From Mesostigma viride (lineage: Eukaryota; Streptophyta; Mesostigmatophyceae; Mesostigmatales; Mesostigmataceae), in assembly GCA_009746045.1 (NCBI GenBank), contig RPFO01001269.1:115001-179000 (forward strand): a stretch of 64,000 nucleotides of DNA, in the 5' to 3' direction. Numbering within the stretch: position 1 is the stretch's first letter; each line of letters starts with the position of its first letter. The translations under genes were made by a program, and so were the position numbers. This document shows positions 58,991-64,000 of this stretch, piece by piece. The notes under the pieces were generated by a model. The model was not told the DNA's origin. It did no database searches and saw only the letters and a program-made list of their open reading frames with translations.

Positions 58991-59059
58991 GATGCAGACG
59001 ATAGTTTACTGTATAATTATTTTTCTAATGAGATTAGCATTGTAGTACTCTGTGACATG

Positions 59060-59395
59060 CCTATTAATTTATTAAACACGTGTTGCTATTGGGGAGCACC
59101 TCAGAGTGCTTTTAATTAATCCCTGAGGAGTGTGCACACTGCACAGCAGGCAGGGGGCAGAAAGTGAATTGAATTGAATTGTAACATAACTCCGTTGGGA
59201 GTATATGTAGCACATAGCCCTTGAGAGGGGGGATATGGCCTATCATACATCCTAAGCTACTTCCTGCAAGGGGGCAGAGACCCCCCCATTCCCTCATGCC
59301 ACAGGCATGCCACGTGCACACAGGGTTCGCATGCAATCGGACCGGGCCGCTGAAACGATCCGGCATCCCCAGTGGGTGCAATAAAGCTTCGACAT
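59060..59395 (-). mobile_element. Family I retroposon interrupted by a family II retroposon
   Basis: The outer copy starts at a TATTAATTTATTAAACACGT tail and hairpin side GGGGAGCACC, continues to GGCAGGGGGCAGA (59150-59162), then resumes with GGGGGCAGAGACC, CCACAGGCATGCCACGTGCA and GTGGGTGCAATAA. Between, about 59166-59268 is a family II end (AATTGAATTGAATTGTAACA, ACTCCGTTGGGAGT, GTAGCACATAGCCC). The repeated GGGGGCAGA on both sides may be the target duplication. Confidence 0.65.
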
Positions 59396-59419
59396 AGCAA
59401 AAGCACATGCGGGTGCAGT

Positions 59420-60110
59420 AGGGCTGCCCCATGTGGTCCAGTGGCCATAGATAGCTAGGTAGCTGGGAACTCGATCATTCAGATCGACGCCGCCAATGCC
59501 GAGAGGTGCTGCATCGTTTCGAGAAGCAGCCAGGGGAGACGTACGGTCAAGCCTCTTGAGGCGCTGATCCCTCAGGAGCAAGCTCCTTACCCAATTAACT
59601 GGAACTCGTAGGTACTTAGTTATAGATAGAACTGCGTGCCAGGGCACCGCCTTCCCCACTCACGGGACATAGCAGTGCACCCCCACCAGCTAGTCCTGCA
59701 GCCGGCCCGGCCGGCCGGAGTACCTCCGCCACAAGCACTGAGACCCAAAGAAGCCAAGGATCGACCAGCTCCTTACCCTCATGGGCCTGGTAGGTGAGGT
59801 AGAACTGCGTGGGTGTCACCGCCTTCCCCACTCACGGGACAAGGCGGCTCCCCCACCAGTTCTGCTCACCTTCCCCTCCCGTGAGGACAAGCAGCGGTTC
59901 CTCTCTCGTCGCAAGCGGTTGCACGACCTCACCTGGACGCTGGACGACGACCTGACCCCCGCTCAGCAGCAGCAGCGACGCGACCCGTGGCCGGAGTACC
60001 TCCGCCACAAGCAGGACCCCCACAAGCCCAAGGTGTACTGGAGAGGCGGGGACCTGCATGATCAACCACAAGATGTGGACGCCCCCCGCGCGGGCTAGAC
60101 TAGCTAATAG
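59420..60110 (+). mobile_element. LINE ORF1-like fragment with an internal direct duplication
   Basis: 59781-60098 encodes HRLPHSRDKAAPPPVLLTFP, SREDKQRFLSRRKRLHDLTW and LDDDLTPAQQQQRRDPWPEY, then KPKVYWRGGD. This is typical of ORF1-like proteins of algal and protist LINEs with a putative RNA-binding role. The segment ACCGCCTTCCCCACTCACGG and its surroundings occur twice (about 59650 and 59818), as does a CGGCCGGAGTACCTCCGCCA block (59708 and 59990). Two partial copies therefore lie head to tail. Confidence 0.6.
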
Positions 60111-60299
60111 CCCTAGCTTGTATCCATTGGTAGTCACTGCCGCCATGGCAGCCATGCTTAGAACGTGTGCCTAGCCGTGCCAACATACCTAGTCACGTGC
60201 ACTGCTAACGCACGGTACACAACCAGCCATGCAGCCCTAGCTTAGTCCTTGTTGTACAGCCATGCTACGTCTTGGCTATGATCAGTTTACTCGCCTATG

Positions 60300-60535
60300 C
60301 TCCTTGTTATGCCATGCTCACACATGTGGGTCTTATTGCACCCACAGATTGCCGGATCGTTAACGTGTCCGTTTAGCTAACGTGCCCGAATGCAGCTGTG
60401 GCATGCCTATGGCATGAAGGAGACTGGGGGTCTCTGCCCTTTCTCCTGTTGTGCACACACAGGGATTAAAAGCACTTCGGTGCTCCGTGACTCCCCAACG
60501 GGAGCACGAGTTTAATTAATTAATTAATTAATTAA
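60300..60535 (+). mobile_element. Family I short retroposon, best-preserved copy
   Basis: From GCTCACACATGTGGGTCTTA through GCAGCTGTGGCATGCCTATG and GGGGGTCTCTGCCCTTTCTC to the hairpin GTGCTCCGTGACTCC/CCAACGGGAGCAC. It ends in six TTAA units (60512-60535). It is nearly identical to the complement of 17403-17640. An ORF1-like scrap (AAGCCAAAGGTGTTCTGGCG) follows immediately. Confidence 0.85.
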
Positions 60536-60839
60536 AGAAGCCAAAGGTGTTCTGGCGGGGCGGGGACCTGATCGGATCGTCAACAACCAGATGTGGAAGC
60601 ACCCTATTCGGGCTATAGACTATAGCCATGTAGTCACACCCATGCTCGGGTGATATGCGACCTGGACATCGCCATTATCTCATAGTGCAATGCCAATGCA
60701 GGGGCAGAACGTAGCCGTACAATATTGCCCATCAATATTGCGTATAATCAGTAGCCAACGGACATCAGCCAGCCTAGCTAATACGTGCCACGCCTAGTGC
60801 TCACTGCTTGTTCGCTCACACATGCATCTCCGCCATAGC

Positions 60840-61075
60840 AATGCAATGCTCACACAGGGCATATTGCACCCACAGGGGCCGGATGCCCCGGATCAGTTTA
60901 CTGTTAGATGCGGGGTCCGATTGAGCACCCAGCTGTGCCATGCCTGACAGTGGCGTGAGGGGAAGGGGGGGTCTCTTCCCCCCTACCTGTTGTGCACCGA
61001 CTCAGGGACTTAGGTGCTCCGTGACTCCCCCATTGGGGAGCACATGTTTAATAATAATTAATTTATTAATTTACG
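60840..61075 (+). mobile_element. Family I short retroposon, diverged copy
   Basis: Same order of blocks as 60300-60535 (GCTCACACAGGGCATATTGC, GGGGGGTCTCTTCCCCCC, GTTGTGCACCGACTCAGGGA). The hairpin has a compensated change, GTGACTCCCCCATTGGGGAG, and the tail is TTTAATAATAATTAATTTAT. The paired changes in the stem support a structural role. Confidence 0.75.
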
Positions 61076-61084
61076 CGTAACTGC

Positions 61085-61215
61085 GGCGTGCCCCCTTCTT
61101 GCTGTGCATCAAACAGGGATGAAAGGTACCTACTCAAAAAGTTTGTACCCTGCGACTCTCCCAGCGGAGGCACGTGAATGAATGAATGTTATAATTTAAT
61201 TTAATTTAATTCAAT
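61085..61215 (+). mobile_element. Further retroposon 3' end with hairpin and TTTAA tail
   Basis: TGCCCCCTTCTTGCTGTGCA and AAACAGGGATGAAAGG resemble the family I body. The end is CTCTCCCAGCGGAGGCACGT with a TTATAATTTAATTTAATTTA tail (61188-61210). Confidence 0.6.
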
Positions 61216-61674
61216 TCTGGTGAGCTCATCCGCCACCCTGGGTAACGATGGGTAAGTGCTTCCCATTATCCCCCGTTAGCAAGTCCATGAGACAACCAGC
61301 GTGGGCCAGAAATCTACGTCAGCATATGGACATAGGTACTTCAACGCACACATTAAAATGGACTTACGATAAGGCACATACGAGTGCACCACAAGGTCCT
61401 CAGCGTCCTTCCAACAGAAGGATCAGGTTGGCCAATGGTCAGAGACAGCGGGCGAGCCAAACAGCTGGTGGTGACATGCTCAGATTCCACACATTTATTG
61501 TGTGGAATCTGGGCATGGCGACTTTCCACATGGCGAATTTCCAGACAAAGGCTGGCGAGCTCCCAGACAAGCAATCCTAGCTTCCGTCACTATCAGCTGC
61601 CACCTGGGCACCCACCGCCGCCTCTTGCCCCACGATGCTGGCATTCCTATTACCAGCAAGCATCCACAAGCTTT

Positions 61675-64000
61675 CTACTTGCCGGCATCCGGCACGGGAA
61701 ATCCCGCATGCCCACGAGGGGTGCCCTCGGGAGCACCCCCCCTCCGGTCCCCGAACGAATACCACCCCCTGTTCTCATCGGCTGGCTTGTGTGAGGGACC
61801 AAGGGCTGAGCTGCCCTTTACTCTGGCATCCGCCACGTCTTCCACGGCCCCCCATGCCATGGCACCAATGCTGGCTGATGCCAGCGCGGTGCCATTCACG
61901 CCGCTGACACCGGCAGCCAAGGCCATGCTCCCACCCCCCTGGGAGCGGCCCGCCATTCCGGTGGTGCCTGCGTGGAAGCCGGGGCGTTTGATGGCGCCGG
62001 GTTGCACCGCCAGAACGCCCGCATCCACCGGGATGCGATGGACCACGTTCTTGATTCGGATGGGGCCATGCGTCGTCGAACGGTTCGGTCTATTTCCGTG
62101 TTCATGTTTGACCAACACGGCTTGATCTAGTACCGCGGCCCCGGCACTCAAAGCGTTGAGGCGGTCGCGGGGCTCCCCGCCTCCTTCCCTACCGTCGCCG
62201 GCATGGCCCGCTGCGACACCTGGCGCTCCCTGGGCACCCCCAGCAGGGCCTGGGCCTGCGCCTGCGCCTGCTGAAGCACTGGCCGCATCCAGCCCCGCCG
62301 ACGCCCCCTCGTGCGGTTCATACTGGACAGGCTTGGACACTCGTGTGGTGCTGTCGCCTGGGCTGGACTCGCCTCTGGGTGCGACCTGTCCTTCCCCTCC
62401 CTCCCCTCCCTGGCCTACAGGCTCCCACATGACGGTCCCCCGTGTGCCCGCCACATCACCGCCACTGCCTGCTTCCCCGCTCCCTCCTCGCGGTGCAGTG
62501 CCCGCCGATGCGAGCATGACAGTACGTGCATCAATGCGGCGCTGTAAGAGGTCGGTTTCAAATCTTGTTCCATCATCCGCACCCTTCTCATTGCTGCGGT
62601 TATTTATAGGACTGCCGATCTCGCGCCCACCTCCAGTGTTTGCCTCCTCATGACTGCCACTCCACATGCCACCATTGCCACCGCCGTTTTGAGAATGAGC
62701 GATCCTCCCCGTGGCCGTCCCCGCCGCAGTGCCGTCACCCACATCAGACACTTCAACCGTGCCTTGCGCACTGCCCTCCTGAGCATGGGCATGGGAACGA
62801 CCGTCCTTGATGGGACCGGCCTCTCGTGAATGCAAACCACCTCGCTTAAGGACACCAGCCTCATGGACATGGGGACCACCCTCCTCATGACGATGGGGGC
62901 CTGGGTGCTCCTCGCGGCCACCACCCCGGACACGCATGCTATTTATAGCGTGCGGGCGCGACGCCGCCACTGCCGCACGTAACGTCTCCTCCGCCCCCGC
63001 CCACCATCTCACTCCCCCCACATCCCCATCATCATCGGCCACATTTGGCACCTTCTCGCCATCCGCAAACACCGAGTAGTCCTTCTCCGCGGATGCTAGT
63101 GTTAGGGACTTGGCGATGACGCGCGCCATCGCCGTCGTCGCCGCTAATGCTATCAGACGGGCCATCTCAGGGTCCTCGAGCCCGTGCTTTGAGGGAGGTG
63201 CCAGCAAGGGGTGGCCCTTGCGGGCCCCGCCGCCGACCTTCTTGCTGGCGGCACCGTGGCCGCCAGCAAACGCGCGCTTTCCGACGCCAGAATTAGAAGA
63301 CGCGGTCGCGCCGGCACGGATCCTCGCAGGCACACCGGAGGAAGAGGAAGAGGTAGGGGAGGAGGAGGAGGAGGGCGAAGAGGAAGGCCATGATGTGCCC
63401 CCAAGGAACCTCTTCTTTGCCTTCTTTAATGCTTGCGTAGGCGTCGCCGATGCCCCTCCATCGTGGTCCACCCCCACAGACCCGGATTCACCCATTTGAC
63501 CCACTCGACCCACTTGACCCTCTTGATCCACTTGACTCCCCATTTGGGAATTCCCCAAACCAACCGGGTCCACGGCCCTCCCCAGTTGGCTTGTCCTCAA
63601 ACCAAGCACGTCCAACGCCCCGCCCCCCACTACGCCCAGGGCCATGCCCCCCCTTGAGCCCAGTCCCCCGCCGCCCGCTGCGCCCGGGGACGCCTGGGCG
63701 GAGGCATCGGCCAGGGCCTGGCCTGGACTCGCCGGCGTGAGCGACCCCTGCGTCGTTAGAGTGACCACCGTCGTCGTGGTCGTGCGCGGCGTGCTCGAGC
63801 GCGTGCTCGTGGAGATTACCGTTGTTCCCACGGGCAGCTCGCCCCTATTAGATTTCTGCTCTAAGGGATCTGCCCGCTGCCCGTTCTCAGTGGGCATTGG
63901 CAGGTCCCCTGGTGCTGACCAAGCGGGGGACTCTGCGACGCGCTCTTGTTGGAATGCGGGAGGACCCGAGTCCGCCCCCACAGCCACGTTTGCTCCTGCC
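61675..64000 (-). CDS. Long unrecognised reading frame, 5' end beyond the window
   Basis: At least 770 codons are open on the minus strand. The frame continues through the right edge without an ATG near it, so it is a partial exon or ORF. The product is mostly disordered: Thr/Ser-rich near the start (STSTRSSTPRTTTTTVV), Gly-rich, with a basic KKAKKRF and a Ser tract. One helical block (DPEMARLIALAATTAMARVI) is followed by LASAEKDYSVFADGEK, then His/Gly-rich sequence. Composition is that of the GC-rich exons here. No catalytic or binding motif is recognised. It might be one exon of a regulatory protein, or GC-rich DNA lacking stops by chance. Confidence 0.45.
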   Translation of the reverse strand, partial: AGANVAVGADSGPPAFQQERVAESPAWSAPGDLPMPTENGQRADPLEQKSNRGELPVGTTVISTSTRSSTPRTTTTTVVTLTTQGSLTPASPGQALADASAQASPGAAGGGGLGSRGGMALGVVGGGALDVLGLRTSQLGRAVDPVGLGNSQMGSQVDQEGQVGRVGQMGESGSVGVDHDGGASATPTQALKKAKKRFLGGTSWPSSSPSSSSSPTSSSSSGVPARIRAGATASSNSGVGKRAFAGGHGAASKKVGGGARKGHPLLAPPSKHGLEDPEMARLIALAATTAMARVIAKSLTLASAEKDYSVFADGEKVPNVADDDGDVGGVRWWAGAEETLRAAVAASRPHAINSMRVRGGGREEHPGPHRHEEGGPHVHEAGVLKRGGLHSREAGPIKDGRSHAHAQEGSAQGTVEVSDVGDGTAAGTATGRIAHSQNGGGNGGMWSGSHEEANTGGGREIGSPINNRSNEKGADDGTRFETDLLQRRIDARTVMLASAGTAPRGGSGEAGSGGDVAGTRGTVMWEPVGQGGEGGEGQVAPRGESSPGDSTTRVSKPVQYEPHEGASAGLDAASASAGAGAGPGPAGGAQGAPGVAAGHAGDGREGGGEPRDRLNALSAGAAVLDQAVLVKHEHGNRPNRSTTHGPIRIKNVVHRIPVDAGVLAVQPGAIKRPGFHAGTTGMAGRSQGGGSMALAAGVSGVNGTALASASIGAMAWGAVEDVADARVKGSSALGPSHKPADENRGWYSFGDRRGGAPEGTPRGHAGFPVPDAGK

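Overview
The window is eukaryotic nuclear DNA. It carries spliced genes with canonical GT-AG introns, non-LTR and LTR retrotransposons, and very abundant micro- and minisatellites. There are no operons or bacterial-type gene blocks. Exons are GC-rich, while introns and intergenic DNA are mixed in composition and full of repeats. The gene set and the chromovirus, RTE-like and L1-like elements fit a large, repeat-rich genome, perhaps of an alga or other protist. I cannot name the organism from sequence alone.

Three host genes could be assembled exon by exon, with reading phase agreeing at every junction. (1) A UBC13/UBE2N-type ubiquitin-conjugating enzyme lies on the minus strand at 6199-13469: 8 exons, 158 residues. 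(2) A SET-MYND (SMYD) protein methyltransferase lies on the minus strand at 20939-33918: 12 exons, 539 residues. (3) A COMMD10-like gene lies on the plus strand at 38826-44206: 4 exons, 294 residues. The SMYD and COMMD10 genes are divergent, and an L1-like LINE (34283-38083, 15-bp target-site duplication) sits in their shared upstream region. A possible last exon of a further gene is at 70-189. A long unrecognised reading frame at 61675-64000 (minus) runs off the right edge.

Most remaining DNA is mobile. RTE-like LINE pieces lie at 0.5-2.9, 19.1-20.9 and 57.7-59 kb. A different, heavily decayed LINE lies at 16.1-19 kb with other retroposons inserted in it. LINE ORF1-like pieces lie at 14.9 and 59.6-60.6 kb. 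A roughly 12.2-kb Ty3/gypsy chromovirus fossil on the minus strand fills 45081-57250. Besides gag-pol and a chromodomain it carries a small leader ORF with an RNase-H1-type hybrid-binding (viroplasmin) domain, an unknown ORF, and a 1.4-kb inverted duplication of another unknown ORF.

The most unusual signals are three. Introns of all three host genes contain degenerate local copies ('echoes') of the adjacent exon-intron junction. About nineteen retroposon ends share one small hairpin followed by a TTAA- or TTTAA-type tail. Long microsatellites abut several splice acceptors.
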